64,000 nucleotides of DNA from Hylemonella sp. (lineage in GTDB: Bacteria; Pseudomonadota; Gammaproteobacteria; Burkholderiales; Burkholderiaceae_C). Below, one piece after another: positions 11,201 through 19,625 of the stretch (positions within the stretch are counted from its first letter, which is position 1; each line of letters opens with the position of its first letter). The stretch lies in the NCBI RefSeq assembly GCF_027532185.1, contig NZ_JAPZSV010000001.1, forward strand, positions 124,001 through 188,000. Reading direction: 5' to 3'. Both the position numbers and the translations under genes were made by a program. The notes beneath the pieces were generated by a model. It had not been told where the DNA came from, ran no database searches, and saw only the letters and a program-made list of their open reading frames with translations.

Positions 11201-12088
11201 ATGCAAGCCCTCTGGATGGTCCTGGGCGCCTTCTTCTTCGCCACCATGGGCGTGGCGGTGAAGTACGCATCGGCTTCTTTCAACACCTTCGAACTCGTCT
11301 TCTACCGCGGTCTGATCAGCATCGCCTTCCTGGGCCTGGTGCTGCGCAGTCGCGGCGTGCAGCTGCGCACGGCCGTGCCCTTCATGCACGTCTGGCGCAG
11401 CATCGTGGGCGCGGCCTCGCTCACGGCCTGGTTCTACGCCATCGCCTTCCTGCCGCTGGCCACGGCCATGACGCTCAACTACATGAGCGGCATCTGGGTC
11501 TCGGCCTTCATCGTGGGCGGTGCCCTGCTCTATGGGCGCAACGAACGCCACGGCCCGCTGCTGGGCACGGTGCTGTTGGGCTTTGCGGGTGTGGTGCTCA
11601 CGCTGCGCCCCACCATCGACCAGAACCAGCTCTTCGCGGGTCTGATCGGCCTGCTCTCGGGCATGAGCGCCTCTCTGGCCTATCTGCAGGTCACGGCGCT
11701 GGCGCGTGCCGGTGAGCCCGAGGGGCGCACGGTGTTCTATTTCGCCGTGGGCACGGCCGTCACCGGTCTGCTGGGCATCCTCTGGACGGGCTTCACCCCC
11801 TGGGAGCAGATCCGCTGGCAGGCCGCGGCCTGGCTGCTGCCCATCGGCATCCTGGCCTCATTGGGCCAGTGGTGCATGACACGCGCCTACAGCCGCGGCC
11901 AGACCCTGGTCGTGGCCAGCCTGCAGTACTCGGGCATCGCCTTCGCGTCCTTCTACAGCCTGCTGCTCTTCGGTGACCAGATGCCGCTGTCGGCCTGGCT
12001 GGGTATCGCCCTCATCGTCGCCAGCGGCGTGGCCGCGACCTTCCTGCGCCAACGCGCCATCCCCAACACCCCTGCAGAAGAACACTAG
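11201..12088 (+). CDS. EamA/RhaT-family drug/metabolite transporter (10 TM)
   Basis: A 295-aa integral inner-membrane protein with about ten hydrophobic helices and the internal duplication typical of EamA transporters (first repeat begins MQALWMVLGAFFFATMGVAV, second begins near GRTVFYFAVGTAVTGLLG). The start ATG 11201 is preceded by GGGGAGA. These carriers export or import small metabolites such as amino acids; the substrate is not predictable here. A sulfurtransferase gene follows after 11 bp, so the two are likely cotranscribed. Confidence 0.92.
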   Translation: MQALWMVLGAFFFATMGVAVKYASASFNTFELVFYRGLISIAFLGLVLRSRGVQLRTAVPFMHVWRSIVGAASLTAWFYAIAFLPLATAMTLNYMSGIWVSAFIVGGALLYGRNERHGPLLGTVLLGFAGVVLTLRPTIDQNQLFAGLIGLLSGMSASLAYLQVTALARAGEPEGRTVFYFAVGTAVTGLLGILWTGFTPWEQIRWQAAAWLLPIGILASLGQWCMTRAYSRGQTLVVASLQYSGIAFASFYSLLLFGDQMPLSAWLGIALIVASGVAATFLRQRAIPNTPAEEH

Positions 12089-12099
12089 GAGAGACTCGC

Positions 12100-12957
12100 A
12101 TGTACACCACTCTGATCAGCGCTGAACAGCTCAAGCACCTGGTGCACGACCACCAGCCCCTGATGATCTTCGACTGCAGTTTCGAACTCATGAAACCCGC
12201 CGAGGGCGACTTGCAGTACGAACGCGTGCACATCGCCGGTGCGGTGCGTGCCAACCTGGACAAGCACCTGAGCGCCAAGAGCAAGGAGCAGGCCGTCAAT
12301 GGCGGTCGTCATCCCCTGCCGCGGCCCGAAGTCTTCGCGGCCTGGCTGGCCAGCGTGGGCTTCCAGAGCACCATGCAGGCCGTGGTCTACGACCGCCAGG
12401 GCGCCAACTACTGCGGGCGCCTGTGGTGGATGCTCAAGTGGGTGGGCCATGAGAACGTGGCCGTACTCGACGGCGGCCTGCAGGCCTGGGAAGCCGTCAA
12501 TGGCCCCGTGGCCACCGGCCCCGACCAGCCGCGCGTGCCTTCGACCTACCAGGCCGGCGCGCCGCTGGCACGGCTCGCCCGCACCGAGGATGTGCTCAAA
12601 CACCTGGAGCTGCCCGACCAGACCCTGATCGACGCGCGTGCCCCGGCGCGCTACCGTGGCGAGGTCGAACCGCTGGATCCGGTGGCCGGCCATATCCCCG
12701 GTGCGCTCAACCGGCCCTTCAGCGAAAACCTTGGCCCCGACGGCAAGTTCAAGTCGTCCGAGCAACTCAGGGCCGAGTTCGAGGCCCTGCTCGGCGAGCG
12801 ACGCGCCTCGACGGTGGTGCACCACTGCGGCAGCGGCGTGAGCGCCGTTCCGAATCTGCTGGCGATGGAGATCGCGGGCCTGGGCCGCGGCGCGCTGTAT
12901 GCGGGCAGCTGGAGCGAGTGGTGCGCCAGCCCCGAGCGGCCCGTGGCCCGGGGCTGA
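12100..12957 (+). CDS. Sulfurtransferase, two rhodanese domains (3-mercaptopyruvate sulfurtransferase type)
   Basis: A 285-aa enzyme with tandem rhodanese domains. The catalytic cysteine is Cys243 in HCGSGVSA, which matches the CGSGVTA loop of mercaptopyruvate sulfurtransferases rather than the CRKGVT loop of thiosulfate:cyanide rhodaneses. The N-terminal inactive domain has VVYDRQGANYCGRLWWML. AGGAGA precedes ATG 12100. It probably moves sulfane sulfur from 3-mercaptopyruvate to a thiol acceptor in the cytoplasm. The overlap of neighbours suggests cotranscription with the EamA transporter. Confidence 0.92.
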   Translation: MYTTLISAEQLKHLVHDHQPLMIFDCSFELMKPAEGDLQYERVHIAGAVRANLDKHLSAKSKEQAVNGGRHPLPRPEVFAAWLASVGFQSTMQAVVYDRQGANYCGRLWWMLKWVGHENVAVLDGGLQAWEAVNGPVATGPDQPRVPSTYQAGAPLARLARTEDVLKHLELPDQTLIDARAPARYRGEVEPLDPVAGHIPGALNRPFSENLGPDGKFKSSEQLRAEFEALLGERRASTVVHHCGSGVSAVPNLLAMEIAGLGRGALYAGSWSEWCASPERPVARG

Positions 12958-13042
12958 ACGGGACGGCCATTTCCCTCACTTGACTGCGGGGGCAGGTGCG
13001 CCTGGGCTCGGTGAAATACGCGAGCCCTGTTAAGGTCGGGTG

Positions 13043-14302
13043 ATGAACCCGACCACCCTCCAGATCCTCGCGGCCGTGCTGTTTGCCGTGGCCGTGCTCC
13101 ACACCTTCTCCACCAAGCTCTTTGAACGCCTCGCCCACAGCCAGCCGCGCCATGCGGGCCTGTGGCACCTGCTCGGCGAGGTCGAGGTCGTCTTCGGCTT
13201 CTGGGCCATGGTGCTCGTGGTCTGCATGTTCTTCCTCGCGGGCAAACAGGACACCACGGCCTACCTCGACAGCCGCAACTACACCGAGCCCATGTTCGTG
13301 TTCGTGATCATGGTGATCGCGGGCACGCGCGCCGTGCTGCAGTTCGCGGGGCAGCTGGTCCGCCTCGTCGCCAGCTTCACACCGCTGCCGCGCGGCATGG
13401 CCATGTACTTCCTGGTGCTGGCCTTCGTGCCGCTGCTGGGCTCCTTCATCACCGAACCTGCGGCCATGACGCTGGCTGCACTCATGCTGCGCGACACGCT
13501 GTTCAGCCAGCCGATTTCGCGCGCCCTCAAGTACACGACCGTGGGCGTGCTGTTCGTCAACATCTCCATCGGCGGCACGCTCACACCCTTTGCCGCACCG
13601 CCGGTCCTCATGGTCGCCGCCACCTGGAACTGGGACCTGTGGTTCATGCTCAGCACCTTCGGCTGGAAGGCCGGGATCGCCGTGCTGATCAACGCCGGCT
13701 GCGCCACACTGCTGTTCCGTCGGCAGCTGGGCCACATGGCACGCGCGCCTGAGTCCACGCCCGCCCAGACCGTGCCCCTGGGCGTGGTGCTGGTGCACCT
13801 GCTCTTCCTGCTGGGCGTGGTGGTCTTCGCCCACCACCCGGCCGTCTTCATGGGCCTCTTCCTCTTTTTCATGGGCTATGCCACGGCCTATGCCCGCCAC
13901 CAGGACCGACTGATCCTGCGCGAGGGTCTGCTCGTGGCCTTCTTCCTCGGCGGCCTGGTGGTGCTGGGCGGCCAGCAGCAGTGGTGGCTGCAACCCGTGC
14001 TCATGGGCATGGACAGCACCACGGTGTTCTTCGGCGCCACGGCGCTAACGGCCATCACCGACAACGCGGCCCTGACCTATCTGGGCTCGCTGGTCGAGGG
14101 CCTGAGCGAGGAGTTCAAGGTGGCCCTGGTGGCCGGCGCCGTGACCGGCGGCGGCCTGACCGTGATCGCCAACGCGCCCAACCCGGCTGGCGTGTCCATC
14201 CTGCGCGGAAAATTCGAGGACAACACCATCAACCCCCTGGGCCTGCTGATCGCTGCGCTGCCGCCGACCATCGTGGCTGTGCTGGCGTTCCGCATCCTCT
14301 GA
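13043..14302 (+). CDS. Putative Na+/H+ antiporter (PF07399-type membrane protein)
   Basis: A 419-aa polytopic membrane protein with about 11-12 hydrophobic helices. Recognisable segments are LLGSFITEPAAMTLAALML, NISIGGTLTPFAAPPVLMVA and GATALTAITDNAALTYLGSL, which fit the putative Na+/H+ antiporter family. The charged residues inside the membrane (Glu in ITEPA, Asp in ITDNA) are the sort used for cation coupling. ATG 13043 is used; a GTG immediately before it is also in frame. Transport activity is inferred from family membership only. Confidence 0.85.
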   Translation: MNPTTLQILAAVLFAVAVLHTFSTKLFERLAHSQPRHAGLWHLLGEVEVVFGFWAMVLVVCMFFLAGKQDTTAYLDSRNYTEPMFVFVIMVIAGTRAVLQFAGQLVRLVASFTPLPRGMAMYFLVLAFVPLLGSFITEPAAMTLAALMLRDTLFSQPISRALKYTTVGVLFVNISIGGTLTPFAAPPVLMVAATWNWDLWFMLSTFGWKAGIAVLINAGCATLLFRRQLGHMARAPESTPAQTVPLGVVLVHLLFLLGVVVFAHHPAVFMGLFLFFMGYATAYARHQDRLILREGLLVAFFLGGLVVLGGQQQWWLQPVLMGMDSTTVFFGATALTAITDNAALTYLGSLVEGLSEEFKVALVAGAVTGGGLTVIANAPNPAGVSILRGKFEDNTINPLGLLIAALPPTIVAVLAFRIL

Positions 14303-14414
14303 AGCACCCCCCGAGACGCTGCGCGCCTCTCCCTCAAGGGGGGCGCTCCCAGCGGACTGGCGAAGCCAGCTCCGCGAGAGCCCTGAAACTGTCTCGGCGA
14401 GGTCAGCGGGTGCT
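14303..14414. repeat. REP-like intergenic inverted repeat
   Basis: It begins at the stop codon of the antiporter gene. AGCACCC (14303-14309) pairs with GGGTGCT (14408-14414), and CCGAGAC (14311-14317) pairs with GTCTCGG (14391-14397). Between them lie smaller hairpins such as CTGGCGAAGCCAG. Similar GC-rich, CCCTCAAGGGG-bearing intergenic repeats are, from memory, scattered through Comamonadaceae genomes. Confidence 0.65.
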
Positions 14415-14428
14415 ACCATCTTTTCACC

Positions 14429-14854
14429 ATGCAAGCGCGCATCTCCGTCATCACCCTGGGCGTCGACGATCTGGAGCGCGCGCTGCGCTTCTACCGCGAC
14501 GGCCTGGGCTTTGCCACCGAAGGCGTGGTGGGCACAGAGTTCGACCACGGCGCCGTGGTCTTCATTGATCTGCAGCACGGCCTCAAGCTGGCGCTGTGGC
14601 CCCGCGGCAGCCTGGCGCGTGACAGCGGCTTGCCACTGACACCTCCCTGCCCCACCGGCCTTTCGCTGGGCCACAACGTGGCCTCGCGCGCCGAGGTGGA
14701 CACCGTGATGAAGAAGGCCGCCCATGCGGGCGCGAGCATCGTCAAGCCCGCGCAGATCACCTTCTGGGGTGGCTATGCGGGCTACTTCCAGGACCCGGAC
14801 CAGCACCTCTGGGAGGTGGTGTGGAACCCGGCGTGGACGGCCGAGGCTGACTGA
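14429..14854 (+). CDS. VOC-superfamily (glyoxalase/bleomycin-resistance-like) protein
   Basis: A 141-aa protein with the paired beta-alpha-beta-beta-beta fold signature: ISVITLGVDDLERALRFYRDGLGF at the start and GYAGYFQDPDQHLWEVVWNP at the end. Such proteins bind a metal with His/Glu residues and act as isomerases, dioxygenases or resistance proteins; the function here is unknown. The gene converges on the small membrane protein gene ending at 14861 (6-bp gap). Confidence 0.88.
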   Translation: MQARISVITLGVDDLERALRFYRDGLGFATEGVVGTEFDHGAVVFIDLQHGLKLALWPRGSLARDSGLPLTPPCPTGLSLGHNVASRAEVDTVMKKAAHAGASIVKPAQITFWGGYAGYFQDPDQHLWEVVWNPAWTAEAD

Positions 14855-14860
14855 ACCACG

Positions 14861-15175
14861 TCAGCGACCGAGGCGATCGGAGCCGGGGCTGTCGACTTGG
14901 CGCGACTCGACGTCGATCACATCCTCGGCCTGGGCTGAGCGTGCGCCGGCTCCCCCGCGGTAGAAACGCTCCCACTGCGCCTTGCGCAGCACGGTGAACA
15001 CCAAAGGCTGCACGGGCCGCCCGGTGAGCTTGGCCCAGAGGGCGCGCAGGCTCCACCCGACCAGCAGCAGCAAGGCGGCCGCCAGCAGGCTGAGCAGGAA
15101 GACCAGGCCGGCGAGCAGCAGCACGGTGCGCAGCAGGAAACCGAAAATCGTCTTGAGCATCTTGTCCAGGGTCAT
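14861..15175 (-). CDS. Small membrane protein of unknown function
   Basis: A 104-aa protein from ATG 15175 (MTLDKMLKTIFGF); an in-frame GTG at 15184 is the alternative. Residues ~10-45 form a long hydrophobic stretch, enough for one or two membrane helices (TVLLLAGLVFLLSLLAAALL), followed by a charged cytoplasmic tail with RKAQWERFYRGG and an acidic EDVIDVE segment. I do not recognise a named family. It follows the Mrr-like gene by about 50 bp and is probably in the same transcript as that gene and the ZIP transporter. Confidence 0.65.
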   Translation of the reverse strand: MTLDKMLKTIFGFLLRTVLLLAGLVFLLSLLAAALLLLVGWSLRALWAKLTGRPVQPLVFTVLRKAQWERFYRGGAGARSAQAEDVIDVESRQVDSPGSDRLGR

Positions 15176-15226
15176 CGGGGGCACGTGGGTCCGGATCGGG
15201 CGCTTGCAAGAGGGTGAAACTTCTCT

Positions 15227-15805
15227 TTACGCGACCGAGCCGGCGAGCAGCAGCCCCAGTGTGCGGCCCTGCACGAGCTGCAGGCCCTGCTGTTTCGCGT
15301 AGTCCGCAGCCGCCTCGGACACCGGCGCCAGACAGAGGTAGACGCCACGCGCACCTTCGCGCTCGCAGGCCGCCTGCAAGGCCTTGAGCGTCTCGACGCC
15401 ATGGTTCACAGCCTTCCAACGCCGGCAGCTCAGCAGGCTGCGCTGGCCCGCGCGTTCGATGCGCAGATCGGCCCCCTCGCTCTCCAGCCGCGTGACCGTG
15501 TAACCCGCGGTGGTGTAGACCTGCTCCAGTGCCGCGGAAAAGTCACGCCAGTTCATGGCGCCCGCACGCTCCAGCGCCGCCTCGACCTGGGCCGCACCCG
15601 GGGCCTGCCACTGGCGCCAGGCCGCGACCGCCGCCACCACCACGAAGGGGAAGGTGCCCAGCATCACGACCACGGCGTAGTCCTGCGGCAGCAGGGCAAA
15701 GGCCACCAGGGACATGAGCACCGAGATCAGCAGGCTGATCCACCAGGGCGAGCGCAGCAGCACCGCAAACAGCGAGCGCTCGTTCATCTTGAAACTGAAA
15801 GCCAT
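15227..15805 (-). CDS. Membrane-anchored restriction-endonuclease-like (Mrr_cat) protein
   Basis: A 192-aa protein with two N-terminal membrane helices (~18-60: WWISLLISVLMSLVAFALL and VVVMLGTFPFVVVAAVAAW) and a soluble domain of the Mrr_cat/PD-(D/E)XK type. The domain shows the usual order: NWRDFSAALEQVYTTAGY, then ADLRIERAGQRSLLSCRRWKA, then GVYLCLAPVSEAAADYAKQQG. The acidic D of the core is in ADLRI, but the usual E/Q-x-K is replaced by LLSCRRWK, so nuclease activity is doubtful. It lies 20 bp after the ZIP transporter gene. ATG 15805 is chosen; longer open sequence belongs to that neighbour. Confidence 0.75.
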   Translation of the reverse strand: MAFSFKMNERSLFAVLLRSPWWISLLISVLMSLVAFALLPQDYAVVVMLGTFPFVVVAAVAAWRQWQAPGAAQVEAALERAGAMNWRDFSAALEQVYTTAGYTVTRLESEGADLRIERAGQRSLLSCRRWKAVNHGVETLKALQAACEREGARGVYLCLAPVSEAAADYAKQQGLQLVQGRTLGLLLAGSVA

Positions 15806-15825
15806 GATGCGTGTCGGTTCCTGCC

Positions 15826-16665
15826 CTAGTGGGTGTGCGTGAGGTTGCCAACCAGCAGCACGAGCACGATGCCGGACATCAGCCAGGCGATCTGCGTCAG
15901 CGTCTCGCGCAAGGCCAGGCGCTTCTGCAGCTGGGGAATCAGGTCGGCCAGGGCCACGTAGATGAAGCTGCTGGACGCCACGACGAGGAAGAAGGTCAGG
16001 TAGTCGCGCAGCAGGTCCACCAGCCACCAGCCCACCAGGCCGCCCAGGGCCGTGATGGCGCCGGCCAGCGTGACCTTGAGCAGCGCCGCCTTGCGCGTGC
16101 CACTGCTCTCGCGCAGCACGGCCAGGTCGCCCATGTGATGCGGCACCTCGTGCGCCAGCACGGCCAGAGCCGCGATGAAGCCCAGCTGGAGATCAGCCAT
16201 GAAGGCCGAGGCGATGAGGATGCCGTCACCGAAGCAGTGCACGCTGTCCCCCACCAGCACGGACCAGCCGCCCGAGACCGGGCGTGCGCCATGGTCATGG
16301 CCATGTGCAGGGTCGTGGTCGTGCCCATGCGCGTGGCCATGGCTGTGCAGGTGGCGATGGTCGTGCCCGCCCTTCGCCGCCTCATGGTGGTGCTCATGGC
16401 CGTGGTGCCAGAGTTCGGCCTTGTCGAGCAGGAAGAAGAAGACCACGCCGATCAGCAGGGTCAGAAAGAGTTCGTGCGCGCCGAACTCGCTTTCGAAGGC
16501 CTCGGGCAGCAGGTGCAGGAAGGCCGTGCCCAGCAGGGCCCCGGCCGCCAGGCTGAGCATGTGCTGGGTGTAGCGCGCCAGCACGCCGAAGCTCAGGGCC
16601 GCGGCCAGCCAGACGCTGCCGATGCCGGCCACCAGTGTGCCGAGCAGGATCGCAAGAAGAGTCAT
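15826..16665 (-). CDS. ZIP-family divalent metal transporter
   Basis: A 279-aa inner-membrane protein with eight predicted helices. The metal-path motifs are HCFGDGILIASAF in helix 4 and HEVPHHMGD in helix 5, both diagnostic for ZIP carriers of zinc, iron or related metals. The loop between helices 3 and 4 is exceptionally histidine-rich (HHGHEHHHEAAKGGHDH and then repeated HGHDHD units), as in many ZIP proteins where it binds metal on the cytoplasmic side. It heads a minus-strand run with the Mrr-like and small membrane protein genes. Confidence 0.93.
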   Translation of the reverse strand: MTLLAILLGTLVAGIGSVWLAAALSFGVLARYTQHMLSLAAGALLGTAFLHLLPEAFESEFGAHELFLTLLIGVVFFFLLDKAELWHHGHEHHHEAAKGGHDHRHLHSHGHAHGHDHDPAHGHDHGARPVSGGWSVLVGDSVHCFGDGILIASAFMADLQLGFIAALAVLAHEVPHHMGDLAVLRESSGTRKAALLKVTLAGAITALGGLVGWWLVDLLRDYLTFFLVVASSSFIYVALADLIPQLQKRLALRETLTQIAWLMSGIVLVLLVGNLTHTH

Positions 16666-16713
16666 ACCGTCGATTCTCTCAGAGCTGTCAAGAGGTCCTG
16701 CAGGGCAAGCAAG

Positions 16714-16736
16714 AAAAAGGCCGCCCGCAGGCGGCC
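16714..16736 (-). terminator. Rho-independent terminator of the dienelactone hydrolase gene
   Basis: A 7-bp stem (GGCCGCC / GGCGGCC, loop of 4) followed on the minus strand by TTTTTC. It lies 20 bp beyond the stop at 16756 and before the ZIP gene. Confidence 0.85.
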
Positions 16737-16755
16737 CCGGCAGACAGCGCGGTGC

Positions 16756-17652
16756 TCAGACGCCGTGCTTGCGGAACCAGTCCACACAGCGCTTCCAGCC
16801 ATCCTCAGCCGCTTCCTTGCGGTAGCTGGGCCGGTAGTCGGCGTGGAAGGCATGCGGCGCATCCTTGTAGACCACGAACTGCGAAGCCCTGGAAGCCGCA
16901 TTGCCCGCGGCCAGTGCGGCCTTCATCTTCTCCACGCCGTCGAGCGGGATGCCGGTGTCGGCCTCGCCATACAGGCCCAGCACCGGTCCGTTGAGCTGGC
17001 CCGCGATGTCGATCGGGTTCCTGGGGGTGAGCTCGTTCTGCGCGCCGACGACACGGCCGTACCAGGCCACGCCAGCCTTGATGGACTTGCTGTGCGCGGT
17101 GTAGAGCCAGGTCTGGCGCCCGCCCCAACAGAAACCCGTGACACCCACGCGCTGCAGGTCGCCCCCGTTGGCGCCGGCCCAGGCCACGGTGGCGTCCAGA
17201 TCACTGGCCACCTGGGCGTCGGGCACCTTGGAGATCACCTCGGCAATCAGCTTGGCCATCTCACCATAGCTCTGCGCATCACCCTGGCGCACGAAGAGCT
17301 CGGGGGCGATGGCGAGGTAGCCCTCACGCGCAAAGCGGTGCGTGATGTCGGCGATGTGCTCGTGCACACCAAAGATCTCGGACAGCACCAGCACCACGGG
17401 CAGGTTCGTCTGGCCCGCGGGCATGGCACGGTAGGCCGGCATCTTGAAACCGTTCACATCGATCGTCACCTCGCCCACGGTCAGGCCCGTGGTCGGCGTC
17501 TTGATCGCCGTCTGCGCCACGATGGGCAGGGCCGAGGCGGCAAAGCCCACGCCCAGCGCGCTCTTGAGCGCGGTGCGGCGCGTGGCGCCGGCTTCGCTGC
17601 TCTGGCCTGGCAGCAGGGCCTTGAATTCGGTTTCCAGGTCGCGGTTCATCAT
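16756..17652 (-). CDS. Dienelactone hydrolase family protein with Tat-like signal
   Basis: A 298-aa alpha/beta hydrolase. Residues ~25-47 look like an internal twin-arginine signal (TRRTALKSALGVGFAASALP), so the mature enzyme may be periplasmic. The nucleophile is Cys175 in GFCWGGR, as in carboxymethylenebutenolidase; Asp232 in GEADTG and a histidine in PHAFHAD complete the triad, and SEIFGVHEHI carries the conserved Glu that holds the Cys. Natural substrates of exported members are poorly known. A terminator follows; RidA lies 95 bp upstream. Confidence 0.9.
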   Translation of the reverse strand: MMNRDLETEFKALLPGQSSEAGATRRTALKSALGVGFAASALPIVAQTAIKTPTTGLTVGEVTIDVNGFKMPAYRAMPAGQTNLPVVLVLSEIFGVHEHIADITHRFAREGYLAIAPELFVRQGDAQSYGEMAKLIAEVISKVPDAQVASDLDATVAWAGANGGDLQRVGVTGFCWGGRQTWLYTAHSKSIKAGVAWYGRVVGAQNELTPRNPIDIAGQLNGPVLGLYGEADTGIPLDGVEKMKAALAAGNAASRASQFVVYKDAPHAFHADYRPSYRKEAAEDGWKRCVDWFRKHGV

Positions 17653-17747
17653 GGTGTGCTCCTCGTACGGTCGTTGGAACCGGTAAGTCTAGCGATCCGG
17701 TCCCGGGCAGCGCCGACCCGGGGATTTGCCCCTGGAACCGGCCGGCT

Positions 17748-18218
17748 TCAGCGCGCCGAGGCGATCAGGTCCAGCTCGACCGTGGCGTTCTTGGGCAGCT
17801 GGAAGACACCCACCGAGGTGCGCGTGTGCATGCCGGCCGGTCCCAGGATCTGCTGCAGCAGGCCGGAAGCGGCGTCGGCCACCTCGCTGTGATGCGTAAA
17901 GTCGGGGCTGCACTGCACATAGACCGTGAGCCTGAGGATCTGGCGCACATCGTTGAGGCTGCCGAGCTCGCGCTGCAGCAGGGCCAGCGCACGCAAGGTG
18001 CAGATCTTGGCCGCGCGTTGCGCCTGCTCCAGCGCCACCTCGGCGCCTGCTCGGCCGGTGACGACGACGGCGTTGCCGATGCGAGGCACCTGGCCGCTGA
18101 TGTAGACGGTGGCGCCGTCGCGCAGCACCGGCACGTAGTTGCCGCCCGCCTTGATCTCGCCGTCGGGCGCAAAGCCCAGGGCCTCGGCGGCCTGGCGAAA
18201 CAGCGCGTCGCGCGACAT
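17748..18218 (-). CDS. RidA/YjgF-family protein
   Basis: A 156-aa protein of the Rid superfamily, whose best-known members hydrolyse reactive enamine/imine intermediates made by PLP enzymes. The C-terminal block TSVGVFQLPKNATVELDLIA matches the family, but the Arg of the classic IRVQVAAL... stretch is not evident, so this may be a non-RidA subgroup (often ~150 aa). It follows the DUF3297 gene by 7 bp, in a run with the flavin monooxygenase gene. Confidence 0.88.
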   Translation of the reverse strand: MSRDALFRQAAEALGFAPDGEIKAGGNYVPVLRDGATVYISGQVPRIGNAVVVTGRAGAEVALEQAQRAAKICTLRALALLQRELGSLNDVRQILRLTVYVQCSPDFTHHSEVADAASGLLQQILGPAGMHTRTSVGVFQLPKNATVELDLIASAR

Positions 18219-18225
18219 GCGGGCC

Positions 18226-18489
18226 CTATTTGTAGAAAGGCTCGACCGCGCCCTTGAGCTTGATCATCAGCGGGTTGCCCTTGCGGTCCACCGTCTTGCC
18301 CGCGGGCACCTTGACCCAGCCTTCGCTGATGCAGTACTCCTCCACGTCGTGACGCTCCTTGCCGTTGAAGCGGATGCCCACTGGATGCTCGAAGACCGCC
18401 GCGACGTAGTGCGGACTCTTGGGGTCGATGGACAGATGGTCGGGGAGTTCGGGGCGCGGCGTAGCGGGGGATGCGGTGCTGTCGTTCAT
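18226..18489 (-). CDS. DUF3297-family protein
   Basis: An 87-aa protein starting at ATG 18489. The core LPDHLSIDPKSPHY, followed by HPVGIRFNGKERHDVEEYCISEGW and ending near VDRKGNPLMIKLKG, fits the small conserved DUF3297 family. No enzymatic motif is seen; function unknown. It sits 16 bp after the luciferase-like monooxygenase gene and 7 bp before RidA, so the three are likely one transcript. Confidence 0.85.
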   Translation of the reverse strand: MNDSTASPATPRPELPDHLSIDPKSPHYVAAVFEHPVGIRFNGKERHDVEEYCISEGWVKVPAGKTVDRKGNPLMIKLKGAVEPFYK

Positions 18490-18505
18490 GGGGCCGTATT
18501 GTGGC

Positions 18506-19522
18506 TCAAGCGGGTTGTGGCACCGCCGACATGGCCGCGGCCGCGATGTCCAGCGAACGCAGGCGCAGATCGGCGTCATGGACATCCGAGACCAGGATGA
18601 ATTCGTCGGCCTGCGTGGCCTCAGCGAGCTGCTCGAAGCCGGCGCGCACGGTCTGCGGCCCGCCGATCACGGCCACGGCCAGGAAGTCGGCAATGGCGGC
18701 GCGCTCCTGCACCTGCAGCGTGTCCATGTAGTTCTCCACCGGGCGCGGCAGCAGGCCGCGCTTGCCCGTGAGGATGCCCAGCACGCGCTGGTAGGTGCTG
18801 CTGGCCAGGTACTCGGCCTCTTCGTCGCTGGGTGCGGCGATCACGGGCACGCCGATGGCCACATAGGGCTGGGCCAGCGTGGCCGAGGGCTTGAAGCGCT
18901 TGCGATACAGCTCCAGGGCCTGCAGCAGGTAGCGCGGCGCGAAGTGCGAGGCAAAGGCATAGGGCAGGCCCAGCTCGGCCGCGAGCTGCGCGGAGAACAG
19001 GCTCGATCCCAGCAACCAGATCGGCACGTTCGTGCCCGCACCCGGCGTGGCCACGAGGCGCTGGCCCGGCTGGGCCGGGCCCAGCAGGCGCTGCAGCTCC
19101 TGCACGTCGCGCGGGAAATCGTCTTCGGTCTCCACGCGGTCGCGGCGCAGCGCGCGCATGGTCAGCGGATCGGTACCGGGTGCACGGCCCAAGCCCAGGT
19201 CGATGCGGCCCGGGTACAGCTCGGCCAGCGTGCCGAAGGCCTCGGCCACCACCAGCGGCGCGTGGTTGGGCAGCATGACGCCGCCCGAGCCCACGCGGAT
19301 GCGCTGCGTGCCGCCCGCGATGTGACCCACGAGCACGGCCGTGGCCGAGCTCGCCACGCCCGACATATTGTGATGCTCGGCCAGCCAGTAGCGCTGGAAG
19401 CCCAGGGCTTCCGCGTGCTGCGCCGTGCGCAGGGAAATGCGCAGCGCATCAGCCACCGTGCCGCCCTCGCGCACGGCCACAAGGTCCAGCATGGACAAGG
19501 CGATATCGTTCAAGGATCTCAT
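18506..19522 (-). CDS. LLM-class flavin-dependent oxidoreductase
   Basis: A 338-aa luciferase-like monooxygenase of TIM-barrel fold. Typical segments are [20 protein letters not shown] near the start, [20 protein letters not shown], and [15 protein letters not shown]. This resembles the MsnO8/YhbW subgroup, which uses FMNH2 from a separate reductase; the substrate is unknown. It is the first gene of the run LLM-DUF3297-RidA. Confidence 0.92.
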   Translation of the reverse strand: MRSLNDIALSMLDLVAVREGGTVADALRISLRTAQHAEALGFQRYWLAEHHNMSGVASSATAVLVGHIAGGTQRIRVGSGGVMLPNHAPLVVAEAFGTLAELYPGRIDLGLGRAPGTDPLTMRALRRDRVETEDDFPRDVQELQRLLGPAQPGQRLVATPGAGTNVPIWLLGSSLFSAQLAAELGLPYAFASHFAPRYLLQALELYRKRFKPSATLAQPYVAIGVPVIAAPSDEEAEYLASSTYQRVLGILTGKRGLLPRPVENYMDTLQVQERAAIADFLAVAVIGGPQTVRAGFEQLAEATQADEFILVSDVHDADLRLRSLDIAAAAMSAVPQPA

Positions 19523-19625
19523 GGCATGATTTTGGGCCAGCCGCGATGTCCTTGTCCAAGCAAGTGCATCCAGGCCGCGCCAACAACGGTGCGCGCCACC
19601 TTTCCACCACTGCGAGCCTCAGCCC

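Noticed and set aside
9569-11551. 660-residue minus-strand frame over the Rieske gene and the repeat element
   Set aside because: Runs through non-coding palindromic DNA and antisense to two real genes; composition of a shadow.
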